Shown one piece after another: positions 47,736 to 55,535 of a stretch of DNA of 64,000 nt. Under the pieces are notes generated by a model. The model did not search any database and was not told where the DNA came from. It saw nothing but the letters and a program-made list of their open reading frames with translations. Every line of letters begins with the position of its first letter. Positions within the stretch are counted from its first letter, which is position 1. Both the position numbers and the translations under genes were made by a program. The stretch spans positions 270,990-334,989 of the forward strand of contig CALXOX010000001.1 in NCBI GenBank assembly GCA_944390125.1, given 5' to 3'. Source of the stretch: an uncultured Alphaproteobacteria bacterium. GTDB taxonomy: Bacteria; Pseudomonadota; Alphaproteobacteria; Rs-D84.

Positions 47736-47822
47736 TGGTGGGAGTGGGTGGATTCGAACCACCTCAGGCTTAAGCCAACAGATTTACAGTCTGCCCCGGC
47801 TCTCCAACTCCGGCGCACGCCC
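47736..47822 (-). tRNA. tRNA-Tyr (GUA)
   Basis: An 87-base class II tRNA with a long variable arm, anticodon loop CTGTAAA (GTA), T arm GGTGG-TTCGAAT-CCACC and encoded CCA. The D arm pairs as CCGG/CCGG. The acceptor stem is GGGCGTG against CACTCCC, so position 4 pairs C with U, a mismatch where GGGAGTG would be perfect. Confidence 0.9.
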
Positions 47823-47827
47823 AATCC

Positions 47828-47847
47828 CTTGGTGCGGGCAGCGGGAA
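47828..47847 (-). repeat. truncated copy of the tRNA-Gly 3' end
   Basis: Twenty bases are identical to 47943-47962, the 3' end of tRNA-Gly with CCA and two flanking bases. Weaker identity extends into the T loop (GTTCG). It lies between tRNA-Gly and tRNA-Tyr, five bases before the tRNA-Tyr 5' end. Confidence 0.78.
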
Positions 47848-47944
47848 ACCGAACGTATAAGAACACAATGAGTTGCGTTATTAGCAACGAATTGATGTTC
47901 GCGTCGTAAGGTTACCCAAATCTACGCCACCCTACCTTATCTCT

Positions 47945-48019
47945 TGGTGCGGGCAGCGGGAATCGAACCCGCATTTCAAGCTTGGAAGGCTTGCATACTA
48001 GCCTTTGTACTATGCCCGC
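47945..48019 (-). tRNA. tRNA-Gly (UCC)
   Basis: A 75-base tRNA with encoded CCA. Acceptor stem GCGGGCA pairs with TGCCCGC. The anticodon loop CTTCCAA gives UCC, and the T arm is GCGGG-TTCGATT-CCCGC. All stems are well paired. Confidence 0.95.
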
Positions 48020-48039
48020 AACAAATTCAAAGCCCTGTG

Positions 48040-48067
48040 ATTATATACTATTTTTGTCCAAACGCAA
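48040..48067 (-). promoter_or_regulatory. promoter of the tRNA-Gly/tRNA-Tyr unit
   Basis: -35 TTGCGT (48062-48067), 16 bases, -10 TATAAT (48040-48045) on the minus strand, about 20 bases before the tRNA 5' end. Confidence 0.65.
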
Positions 48068-48094
48068 GTATTTAATTTATCACCTGACTACGCT

Positions 48095-48976
48095 CTAACG
48101 AATTCCGTGAATTATATTCTCCATTTCTAACAAAAATGCCCTGTCGTACCCGCGTGCCTTCAAACGTTGCACCATCAAGTGCGCTGCATCAGCAACTCCC
48201 AAACTTTTACAAATTTCTACAACAGTTATTATCTCGTCACGTGTCATCTTATCAGTCGGCATCAGCGCAACAGCAACACCAAGCTCACGAACTGCGGCCT
48301 TCATATACGAAGCTTTATTATCACAGCAGCCATATTCATACAGCACAGAATATGTCTTAGCGTTTGATAAAAACTCTTCGTACGTATACGCATTAGGATT
48401 TATATTTTTCATCACACGGTTTTCAATCGTCTGACATATTTTTTCATCAGAGTACAGATATTCAACTGATGTCATAGATTTATTTTCATAACCATACCCA
48501 GCTTTTAAACCTTCTGCTATGGCTTGTTTACGTGCAGACATATCTGTAAAAAATGTAGAATTCTCAGAACATCCATACTTTGCTAAAGCCTTATAAACCT
48601 GTGCAGACCTTTCCTGCCATAAATAATCATTGCTGTCATCAGGCGCAATATCTTTTAACAACAATTTCTCCACAACAGCACATGCTGGCTGCATTTCCAT
48701 TGTTTCTGCAACTTGGGCAGTTTCAACCATTCCCCCTTGTGCGGATACTTGTTCATCTACAACTTCACTCACAACGGGCGTTTCAACAACCTGCTCTGCA
48801 GAATCTGACGGTATAATTTTACTTACAACATCACGCCAATTTACAATGCCACCGTCCTGCAAGACCCATGCAGTAGCCCCTGCAACAATCAATACAACTA
48901 TGAAACCCCATAACCACACACGACCACGATGAATACGCTTATTTTCTTTCGCTAAATTTTGCTTATTTCTTTTCAT
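48095..48976 (-). CDS. membrane-anchored protein with two dicysteine helical hairpins
   Basis: A 293-residue protein. A basic cytoplasmic N-terminus, one transmembrane helix (21-40) and a Val/Glu-rich linker lead to two related repeats (about 96-160 and 178-240). Each is a helical pair closed by Cys residues: Cys99-Cys136 and Cys181-Cys217/218. The second reads NAKTYSVLYEYGCCDN, close to NADTYSTLADRGCQEN in the protein at 49904-50629. The C-terminus is helical (FLLEMENIIHGIR, again shared). I start at the ATG at 48976 behind GGAGGGAG. Periplasmic placement of the cysteines is inferred. No known family recognised. Last protein gene of the lolCD operon. Confidence 0.7.
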   Translation of the reverse strand: MKRNKQNLAKENKRIHRGRVWLWGFIVVLIVAGATAWVLQDGGIVNWRDVVSKIIPSDSAEQVVETPVVSEVVDEQVSAQGGMVETAQVAETMEMQPACAVVEKLLLKDIAPDDSNDYLWQERSAQVYKALAKYGCSENSTFFTDMSARKQAIAEGLKAGYGYENKSMTSVEYLYSDEKICQTIENRVMKNINPNAYTYEEFLSNAKTYSVLYEYGCCDNKASYMKAAVRELGVAVALMPTDKMTRDEIITVVEICKSLGVADAAHLMVQRLKARGYDRAFLLEMENIIHGIR

Positions 48977-48997
48977 TTCTCCCTCCAAATTACAGTT

Positions 48998-49252
48998 TTA
49001 TTTTATTGGTGGATAACAATCGCCATTACCTTCTGGACAACAGTTAAAGCCTAAATCACCCATATTTGTATAAATTTCGCCAACACAACAACCATTATTA
49101 TCTGGACTACTGCCGTCGGGACACAAAGACGAATAATTAGCTCTATATGCAGTATTTCCTACATTCACAGCCAATAAGTACCCGGCAAACGCACCACAAA
49201 TAAAACACAAAATACATAAAGCAATAACGTATATATTTATTTTTTGTTTCAT
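48998..49252 (-). CDS. short anchored protein with an 8-Cys CYPPI module
   Basis: An 84-residue protein: one transmembrane helix (8-29), then a module at 44-83 with pattern C-x-DGS-x-P...GCC-x-GE...MG-x-L-x-F-x-CCP...G-x-CYPPI. Almost the same module ends the next upstream protein. The Cys spacing suggests a small disulfide-bonded or metal-binding domain in the periplasm. Its ATG overlaps the upstream TGA (ATGA). Function unknown. Confidence 0.7.
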   Translation of the reverse strand: MKQKINIYVIALCILCFICGAFAGYLLAVNVGNTAYRANYSSLCPDGSSPDNNGCCVGEIYTNMGDLGFNCCPEGNGDCYPPIK

Positions 49253-49911
49253 AATGAATCACCAGTATTTATTGGAGGATAACATTCACCGCCATCGTCC
49301 GGACAACATGCAAACACAAGATTTCCCATATCTTTAAAAGTCTCACCCTCGCAGCATCCGAATTGATTTGGTTTACTGCCATCTGTACAAAGACCAGCCG
49401 CAACATTCGCGGCAGCAGTTTCTGCATCAACCTCTACAACAGCAGATTTATCTATATCAGAACAATCCTTGTCGTGTTGATTTTGCAGAGGTTTTAACTC
49501 TATTTCCGTTGCCCCATTATTTTTGAGAACATCCATATTGTTTTTCAGTTCTTCGCATAAACTTTCACGTTTCCCAATATAATCACTTAAAACAGTCTGC
49601 GAAGTCATAACAACCGTTTCTACAACCGGGGTTGCAATTTGATTGGTTGTTGCCGTTGCAGTTATCGTAGAAACGCGTCCGGACGTACGACGTCCAGAAG
49701 CTGTTTTTGAGCAATTACTGCGATATTGCGCCTGCAACTGCGATAGTTCCGTACTTTGTTCCTCTGTAGGTTCTGTAATCGCCGCAAGTTCACTTATACG
49801 TGATTGAATTTTATTACAATCAGTACGTTCTGACACATCTGCACCAACAACTGGCAAAGTTATTATGCTAAACAAAGCAAACGCAAAAGCTTTTTTCAAA
49901 GTGTTATTCAT
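49249..49911 (-). CDS. secreted protein with two Cys hairpins and a CYPPI module
   Basis: A 220-residue protein with a cleavable signal peptide (about 1-24, VVGAD). Two helical hairpins follow, closed by Cys32-Cys67 (ending LQAQYRSNC) and Cys119-Cys150 (ending LQNQHDKDC), separated by a Thr/Val-rich linker. The end (175-214) is the Cys-rich CYPPI module shared with the 84-residue neighbour. The hairpin also occurs in the upstream protein (ending LNQAYSNGC). Not recognised; probably periplasmic. It overlaps its neighbours on both sides. Confidence 0.7.
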   Translation of the reverse strand: MNNTLKKAFAFALFSIITLPVVGADVSERTDCNKIQSRISELAAITEPTEEQSTELSQLQAQYRSNCSKTASGRRTSGRVSTITATATTNQIATPVVETVVMTSQTVLSDYIGKRESLCEELKNNMDVLKNNGATEIELKPLQNQHDKDCSDIDKSAVVEVDAETAAANVAAGLCTDGSKPNQFGCCEGETFKDMGNLVFACCPDDGGECYPPINTGDSL

Positions 49912-50629
49912 TTATAACCTGTTCCATTTGCAAGATAAAATCCGTTGCGGGATCTATCAGTTTTTCCATTTTGTCCAAAAATTCTTGGGCTTCACGCTGC
50001 ATATCCAATTTTTTAAACGTATCTATCACTATTTCTGCATCACGTTGTCTCATATTTTCTTCTGGTTGCAGCGCTGTAGCTATTTCCAATTCGCGTAATG
50101 CCAATGTCTTATACATATCTGCATTTTCCTGACAACCGCGATCTGCCAATGTACTGTAAGTATCAGCATTCGCCAAATGCTCTCTATAACTACCAGTATC
50201 TTCTGGATGCAGACGTTGTTTTAATAATTGTTCAATTCTTGAACAGGTTGACATTATCTCTGTACGTTCTGTTGCTTTGACTACTGGTTCTTTTTCAATT
50301 ATAACCAACCTACCTGCGCATCCATTAGAATATGCCTGATTCAATTCATTCAGCATATCAATATTTTCAGCAGTTGCCCCTTTCGACGTAACATTTACTA
50401 TTTCATTAGCAATGGCGTCACACTGCTCTGCATTTAATGCACGTAGTGCCACTTCATCATTACGATAAGACAACCCTAAAATTAAACCACAAGCAAATAA
50501 TCCTGCCAAAGCAATCGCACTCCACACTTTATGGCGTGTACTGCAACAATCTACCGAACAAGTTGCAGACTTGGCCGAAGTTATTTTTCTGGTTGTCTTT
50601 AAAGTTTTTTTGTTAGCTGCTTTCTTCAT
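49904..50629 (-). CDS. membrane-anchored protein with two kinds of Cys hairpin
   Basis: A 241-residue protein with a Lys/Thr-rich cytoplasmic tail containing a CSVDCC cluster, and one transmembrane helix (34-53). Hairpin 1 is Cys70-Cys104 (the type found in the 220-residue neighbour). Hairpin 2 is Cys129-Cys166 with NADTYSTLADRGCQEN and the following RELEIATAL helix (the type found twice in the 293-residue protein). It therefore links the two module sets. I start at the ATG at 50629, directly after GGAGAGGGG. It follows lolD by 25 bases. Confidence 0.7.
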   Translation of the reverse strand: MKKAANKKTLKTTRKITSAKSATCSVDCCSTRHKVWSAIALAGLFACGLILGLSYRNDEVALRALNAEQCDAIANEIVNVTSKGATAENIDMLNELNQAYSNGCAGRLVIIEKEPVVKATERTEIMSTCSRIEQLLKQRLHPEDTGSYREHLANADTYSTLADRGCQENADMYKTLALRELEIATALQPEENMRQRDAEIVIDTFKKLDMQREAQEFLDKMEKLIDPATDFILQMEQVINE

Positions 50630-50654
50630 ATCCCCTCTCCCATTTTCATATGTA

Positions 50655-51365
50655 TTATTGCACAATTCCGTCACAAATTGTAATTTTTCTGTCGGCCCGT
50701 GCCGCCAAGTTCATGTCATGAGTAACAAATAGCATAGCCATTTTGTTTTTACGAACCAAATTCAACAATAAATCAAATACCGAGGCCGCATGATTTGGAT
50801 CCAAACTTCCAGTTGGTTCGTCCGCCAATAAAATTTCTGGATCATTTGCCAATGCACGTGCAACCGCCGTACGCTGTTGTTCGCCGCCAGACATCTCGCC
50901 AGGCAAATGCGATGCACGATGTACAACGTTCGCTGCCTTTAACAACTTCATTGCACGCGCATCAGCCGTACGTTCATCTACACCATTTGCCAACATAGGC
51001 AAAACAACGTTTTCCAATGCGGTAAAATCTGACAACAAATTATGGCGCTGATAAACAAAACCTATTTTGCGGCGTCTGGTCATAGTACGCATTTCATCAT
51101 CCATCTTTTGGACAGGTGTACCTGCCAGCAATATGCTGCCACTTGTCGGTTTATCAAGCAATCCTACGCACTGCAACAATGTTGATTTACCACTACCCGA
51201 AGGACCAACCAAAGCAATAATTTCGCCACGGTGTAAATCAAAACCACCGCCACGTAAAATATGTAATGGTTGACCGCCTTCCATAAAAGTCTTTTTAATA
51301 TCACGCACAGACAGAACAACATCTGCCTTGGAAACCTTTGATAAAGAATTCAATATATTTGCCAT
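50655..51365 (-). CDS. lolD: lipoprotein-releasing ABC ATPase LolD
   Basis: A 236-residue ATPase that powers release of lipoproteins from the inner membrane to LolA. Walker A is GPSGSGKS (54-61), the signature MSGGEQQR, and Walker B ILLADEPTGSLD with the His switch. The LolD-type GFVYQRHNLLSDFTALENV is present. AAGGA precedes the ATG. It starts 11 bases after lolC. Confidence 0.95.
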   Translation of the reverse strand: MANILNSLSKVSKADVVLSVRDIKKTFMEGGQPLHILRGGGFDLHRGEIIALVGPSGSGKSTLLQCVGLLDKPTSGSILLAGTPVQKMDDEMRTMTRRRKIGFVYQRHNLLSDFTALENVVLPMLANGVDERTADARAMKLLKAANVVHRASHLPGEMSGGEQQRTAVARALANDPEILLADEPTGSLDPNHAASVFDLLLNLVRKNKMAMLFVTHDMNLAARADRKITICDGIVQ

Positions 51366-51376
51366 TTATGTTTCCT

Positions 51377-52630
51377 TTATTCATTGCGTAATACATCAAC
51401 TGGATCAGTACTTGCGGCTTTCCATGCAGGATATAACGTCGCCAAGAATGCCAACAATATAGCCAATAGCGCAATACCAACAACTGTACTTGGAACTAGT
51501 TTTGATGGTAATTCAGATAAGTAATACAACTCTGCAGGGAACAAATCACGTCCCGTTGCCCATTGAAAAAATTGACGTATAGGTTCAATATATATAGCAA
51601 TTATAACACCAAATAATGTTCCAAACGCGGCCCCCATAACACCAATACTTGTTCCAGACAAAATAAATATTTTCATCATAGACTTACGCGATACACCAAA
51701 AGTCCGCAAAACAGCAATATCCTTTGACTTATCTTTTACCAGCATAACTAAGCTTGAGACTATATTAAACGCAGCAACAATAACTATAAGCATAAGAATC
51801 AAAAACATAACATTAGATTCTACTTGTAACGCACCGACAAAACCTCTGTTCAAATCGCGCCAATCACGAACGACGAAACCGTCTGGCAGTAAACGTGATA
51901 AAGCATCACGAACTTCTTCTGTATCTTCTGGATCTTTTAAAAATAAATCGATATGCGTAACACCATTAGGTATATTCAAATACTTCTGTGCTGTTTCTAA
52001 TGGCATAAAGATATATCCAGAATCATATTCATACATTCCCATAAAGAAAGACGACATAACCGGATAAGACATAATACGTGGCATAGAACCCAACGGTGTT
52101 GGTGTTGCATTATTAGCAGAAGCTAAAGAAACATTATCCCCCATTGTGACACCAAGTGCACGTGCCAAAGAAGAACCAATGACTAACTCGCCATCCTGAA
52201 TTTTATCTAAAGCCTTGCCATAAATTTTTGTTCCAGTAACAGATTTTGCCGCCAAATCAGACATACGAATACCACGAACCATAGCACCAGAATTATTGCC
52301 ATTTGCCATAACCATAACTTGCCCTTCGGCAATTGGAACTATTCCAACGGCATTAGCAGCAACAACTTTATTCTGTTTCATTTTATCAATCAGGAAATCA
52401 TAATCTTGAATTGCCCCATCTTGATAATACACAACAACATGCCCGTTCATACCAACAATTCGCGACAACAAAGTATCATGAAAACCACCCATGACAGACA
52501 TCACGACTATCAGGGTTGCAACACCTAAAGTAATACCTATCAAAGAGACCCAAGATATAACAGACCCAAATCCACGTCTTTTGGCAGCTAAATATCTAAA
52601 AGCAATTTTTCTTTCCAGTTTTGAAAACAT
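51377..52630 (-). CDS. lolC: lipoprotein-releasing permease LolC/E
   Basis: A 417-residue permease: one N-terminal helix (SVISWVSLIGITLGVATLIVVMSVMGGF), a large periplasmic domain, then three helices with the MacB/FtsX pattern (NIVSSLVMLVKDKSKDIAVLRTFG). With LolD it forms the sorting transporter. Only one permease is present, as in many Alphaproteobacteria that use a LolF-like homodimer. GGAG is eight bases before the ATG. Confidence 0.94.
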   Translation of the reverse strand: MFSKLERKIAFRYLAAKRRGFGSVISWVSLIGITLGVATLIVVMSVMGGFHDTLLSRIVGMNGHVVVYYQDGAIQDYDFLIDKMKQNKVVAANAVGIVPIAEGQVMVMANGNNSGAMVRGIRMSDLAAKSVTGTKIYGKALDKIQDGELVIGSSLARALGVTMGDNVSLASANNATPTPLGSMPRIMSYPVMSSFFMGMYEYDSGYIFMPLETAQKYLNIPNGVTHIDLFLKDPEDTEEVRDALSRLLPDGFVVRDWRDLNRGFVGALQVESNVMFLILMLIVIVAAFNIVSSLVMLVKDKSKDIAVLRTFGVSRKSMMKIFILSGTSIGVMGAAFGTLFGVIIAIYIEPIRQFFQWATGRDLFPAELYYLSELPSKLVPSTVVGIALLAILLAFLATLYPAWKAASTDPVDVLRNE

Positions 52631-52640
52631 CTATATACTC

Positions 52641-53987
52641 CTACATACCAGCACCTAAGAAATCACGTAGCGCATCACCAACCAAAGGTACATCTGAACC
52701 AGCAGGCATCTTTGCGGCATCAACTATTGATATTATACGCGGCGACATAAATACCACCAATTCCGCAAACGGACTTATCAATGTTTCCGGTGTTGTAACA
52801 AAAGAATGCGTAGGTATACCAATAATCACATAATTGTCACCGACATTAGATGGAATATTAAATGACGACAATTCACCATTGCTCGTACGTAACACTATCT
52901 TTGCATCAATTTTATCTTTTCCACCATAATCACCATACTTACCAGTTGCACCAATTACCAAATCAGTTTCTAATCTGTCTTCTTTACTGCACTGACCAAT
53001 ATCAAATCGCGATTGCCACCCGTTTGGTATAACAAAGGTCCCCTGAGATATCAGAACAACATTTGCCTGTTGATACAAAAATTCTTGCAAAGTTTTTGTA
53101 TTTATTTCAGGACTTACAACCAGCGCACGCCCGACAACACCAGGAATTGACATTTTGATATTACTATCACCAAAAGCCGGCAATAAGTTCATCCATATAA
53201 TAGGATTATCTGTACGCGGATACACACGATAAACATCTATATCCCAAGCAATCATATATTTCTTAGATGCGATATCTGATATAATTTTTGCAACTTCACG
53301 TTCCGTCTGATAATTTCCTTCAAACACCAACGTCTTATCCTGCCAATCTACCAACAAATTACGAACATCTGCACCATGCATAGCATCCAACAATGCCATT
53401 ATTATACTTTCATTTTTAGGCATTTTTATCATCCACTTTGCACGATTATCCAAATGTATTTCAGCGTTTTCGGCATCATAAGAATAATAAACACGCCCCA
53501 TTTTTGATATCAATTCAACACTATCTGCCAAATTACCAGACGCAATAGAACCAGATATTTTTTCTATAACTTCGCCATCTTCTATAACTGCAATATCTGT
53601 ACCATCAAGTAATTTATCCAACGTTTCTTTAACGGTCAATTGTTTGAATTCATAATCCGTTACCTGTAACTCTGGCAAAGCATCACCAGTACCCAAACGT
53701 ATCATTTCAATTGGTTCTTCTGGAACAACAGAAACAATTGTCTGATTATCCCAATTTACTTTACAGCGCTTTGGTAATTCTATTGAAAAACGTTGTGCAG
53801 TATCTGTCGTCAAAGCAGCTTTTTTAGGAAAGATAGGAACAGAATTTTCATCAATAACAAAATTCTCGACAACATTTATTGTGTCGTACTGCGGTACATT
53901 TTCCTGTCCGCGTTGGGTACAGCCTAAAAACAATCCGGCGCTTACAGCCAAGATAAAAAATCCGCACATTTGTCTGATTATTTTCAT
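52641..53987 (-). CDS. secretin-like lipoprotein (type IVb pilus PilN-like)
   Basis: A 448-residue lipoprotein with lipobox FLGC. The middle resembles secretin N0/N1 domains (QLTVKETLDKLLDGTDIAVIE, LVDWQDKTLVFEGNYQTEREVAKIISDI, DIDVYRVYP). The C-terminus ends like a secretin gate (SPFAELVVFMSPRIIS). The similarity is remote. There are no pilus or type II secretion genes nearby; the gene sits upstream of lolC and is cotranscribed, so it may be an orphan or repurposed secretin. Ten bases separate it from lolC. Confidence 0.55.
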   Translation of the reverse strand: MKIIRQMCGFFILAVSAGLFLGCTQRGQENVPQYDTINVVENFVIDENSVPIFPKKAALTTDTAQRFSIELPKRCKVNWDNQTIVSVVPEEPIEMIRLGTGDALPELQVTDYEFKQLTVKETLDKLLDGTDIAVIEDGEVIEKISGSIASGNLADSVELISKMGRVYYSYDAENAEIHLDNRAKWMIKMPKNESIIMALLDAMHGADVRNLLVDWQDKTLVFEGNYQTEREVAKIISDIASKKYMIAWDIDVYRVYPRTDNPIIWMNLLPAFGDSNIKMSIPGVVGRALVVSPEINTKTLQEFLYQQANVVLISQGTFVIPNGWQSRFDIGQCSKEDRLETDLVIGATGKYGDYGGKDKIDAKIVLRTSNGELSSFNIPSNVGDNYVIIGIPTHSFVTTPETLISPFAELVVFMSPRIISIVDAAKMPAGSDVPLVGDALRDFLGAGM

Positions 53988-54008
53988 TTCGTCCCCTTAT
54001 CCTTAAAC

Positions 54009-54335
54009 TTATATATTCATGACACGTTCAAATTCTTCCAACGTCATTTCATAGATTGGTTTTTGAGTAGGCGTTGTTAAATCTTTTACCTTTTCATATT
54101 GTTCACCAAACCTATGTATAACAGCAGCAACATCTGCTGGAACAGAATTTTTATTTTGTTCTATCAATCGTCTGCCATATTCATAAACAAATTCTAACAC
54201 ATCTGCCAAAAAGAAGCGGCCAACATAATTTTCCATTGCAATTCCGCCTTTTTGTACACATATAGCCGAAGACATCATTGTCATCTGGTTATACAAATTT
54301 GCCATTTTAATAAAATTCTGAACACTCAGTGCCAT
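54009..54335 (-). CDS. uncharacterised small helical protein heading the lol operon
   Basis: A 108-residue soluble, predicted all-helical protein (NFIKMANLYNQMTMMSS, DVLEFVYEYGRRLIEQN, TLEEFERVMNI) without signal or membrane segment. I do not recognise it. AGGAAAGAGC precedes the ATG. A promoter at 54363-54392 points to it, making it the first gene of the secretin-like/lolCD/Cys-module operon. Confidence 0.6.
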   Translation of the reverse strand: MALSVQNFIKMANLYNQMTMMSSAICVQKGGIAMENYVGRFFLADVLEFVYEYGRRLIEQNKNSVPADVAAVIHRFGEQYEKVKDLTTPTQKPIYEMTLEEFERVMNI

Positions 54336-54362
54336 GCTCTTTCCTATATTCCCTTTTACCCT

Positions 54363-54392
54363 ATTATAAAAACTATTGCCCCCCTAAGGCAA
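54363..54392 (-). promoter_or_regulatory. promoter of the lol/Cys-module operon
   Basis: Minus strand -35 TTGCCT (54387-54392), 18 bases, -10 TATAAT (54363-54368). It overlaps the opposing promoter within 30 bases. Confidence 0.5.
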
Positions 54393-54404
54393 TTAAATTA
54401 TAAT
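54376..54404 (+). promoter_or_regulatory. promoter of the lipoprotein-ftsQ-ftsA unit
   Basis: -35 TTGCCC (54376-54381), 17 bases, -10 TATAAT (54399-54404). The expected transcript start is at or next to the ATG at 54412, with no ribosome site. The two opposed -35 boxes form an inverted repeat (TTGCC...GGCAA). Confidence 0.5.
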
Positions 54405-54411
54405 GCAAAAG

Positions 54412-54792
54412 ATGAGAATAAAATACATTGCTTTTCTACTGATATTATCGGCATGCGCATCTGCCAATCGTGGCAGTATTGATGACGCAACAGTTTTAAA
54501 CTGGGAAAATGAGTCCGTAACAATGGAACAATTTGTTCGCGATCATAAAGCTTGCTTAGGAATAAATGAGCCATCTTATATGCCACGCTCAAGAATTGCA
54601 AAGTTATTAGCACCAAACCAAAGCAGTCTTATGCCAGACTGGGACGGATTATGGGTAACATTCCAGTCAAATGAATATAAAGACGTTGGTCAGCGTGCTT
54701 TGTTATCAGTACCACGAAATACAACATCAAAATCAGTTGGTTCATATCGTAAGTGTATGTTTAGACGTGGTTATTTACTGCGTGCATCATAA
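54412..54792 (+). CDS. small lipoprotein of unknown function
   Basis: A 126-residue protein with signal sequence and lipobox (MRIKYIAFLLILSAC). The mature part has two more Cys (KACLG, KCMFRRGY) that may form a disulfide. Not recognised. An ATG three codons upstream (54403) overlaps the -10 box, so I prefer 54412, which would be leaderless. It is 50 bases before ftsQ. Confidence 0.7.
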   Translation: MRIKYIAFLLILSACASANRGSIDDATVLNWENESVTMEQFVRDHKACLGINEPSYMPRSRIAKLLAPNQSSLMPDWDGLWVTFQSNEYKDVGQRALLSVPRNTTSKSVGSYRKCMFRRGYLLRAS

Positions 54793-54829
54793 AGTTTTGT
54801 CCTGACTTTTCAATATACATATTTTGTGA

Positions 54830-54835
54830 TATAAT
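54830..54835 (+). promoter_or_regulatory. -10 box directly upstream of ftsQ
   Basis: TATAAT ends seven bases before the ftsQ ATG, with no Shine-Dalgarno between, suggesting a leaderless ftsQ transcript. The -35 is weak. Confidence 0.4.
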
Positions 54836-54842
54836 TGAACGT

Positions 54843-55523
54843 ATGAAACGTTCAATTTTATTTTGGGTTTATTTTGTTGTAGCCATTGTTATGGCTGTGT
54901 ACCTTGCAACAAGAGTTATAATGGTATGCACGGGGCGTAGCAATTTGTCTTATGTCAGAAGCATGAGTTTATCTGCAGACATACCAAACAAAGATTTAAG
55001 CCCAATTGCAACTGCAGCAGCGGTTGCACCTGGCACACGTGCATACGGCAAAACATTGGATGAAATAAACGCCAGAATAATGGCAACCCCTGGTGTCCGC
55101 AAGGCAGCAACACGCCGTTTACCATCTGGTAATTTATCAATTCGTGTTCAATTATATCAAGCGGTTGCTCAATGGACAGATGGGACATCTTATTACCCAC
55201 TATCTGCAGACGGCACAATTGTGAACAAACCAACAGATACAAGGAATCCGAATACTGTTGTTTTTCGTGGCGAGGTTCCAAATGACATATCAGAAATTAC
55301 AAACACGGCACATAATTTAGTTGGCGATTTGGATTATCTGGAATTTATTGAAAACCGCAGATGGAACCTGCATACGACTGGTGGAATAACAATAATGTTG
55401 CCAGAAAAAAATCCTGAGAATGCGGTTGCAAGTCTTATAACGTTGAACAAGAATCATCAAATTCTGTCCAAGGATATAAAGCTGATAGATATGCGTGATA
55501 GTTCACGAATATTAGTAAAATAA
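54843..55523 (+). CDS. ftsQ: cell division protein FtsQ
   Basis: A 226-residue bitopic divisome protein. A short cytoplasmic start and helix (about 4-27) are followed by a POTRA-like domain (GKTLDEINARIMATPGVRKAATRRLPSGNLSIRV, QLYQAVAQW, YYPLSADGTIV) and the FtsQ beta domain ending IDMRDSSRILVK. It is shorter than many alphaproteobacterial FtsQ but complete. It directly precedes ftsA-rpe by 12 bases, the usual ftsQ-ftsA order. Confidence 0.88.
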   Translation: MKRSILFWVYFVVAIVMAVYLATRVIMVCTGRSNLSYVRSMSLSADIPNKDLSPIATAAAVAPGTRAYGKTLDEINARIMATPGVRKAATRRLPSGNLSIRVQLYQAVAQWTDGTSYYPLSADGTIVNKPTDTRNPNTVVFRGEVPNDISEITNTAHNLVGDLDYLEFIENRRWNLHTTGGITIMLPEKNPENAVASLITLNKNHQILSKDIKLIDMRDSSRILVK

Positions 55524-55535
55524 AAGTCATAAAAA

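Noticed and set aside
47453-47887. 144-codon minus-strand ORF
   Set aside because: It crosses the tRNA-Tyr gene, two terminators and the 3' copies; it is not a protein gene.
47569-47962. Integrated mobile element bounded by att sites in the tRNA genes
   Set aside because: The direct repeats enclose only about 95 and 148 bases without any ORF or integrase. At most this is a scar; I report the repeats themselves.
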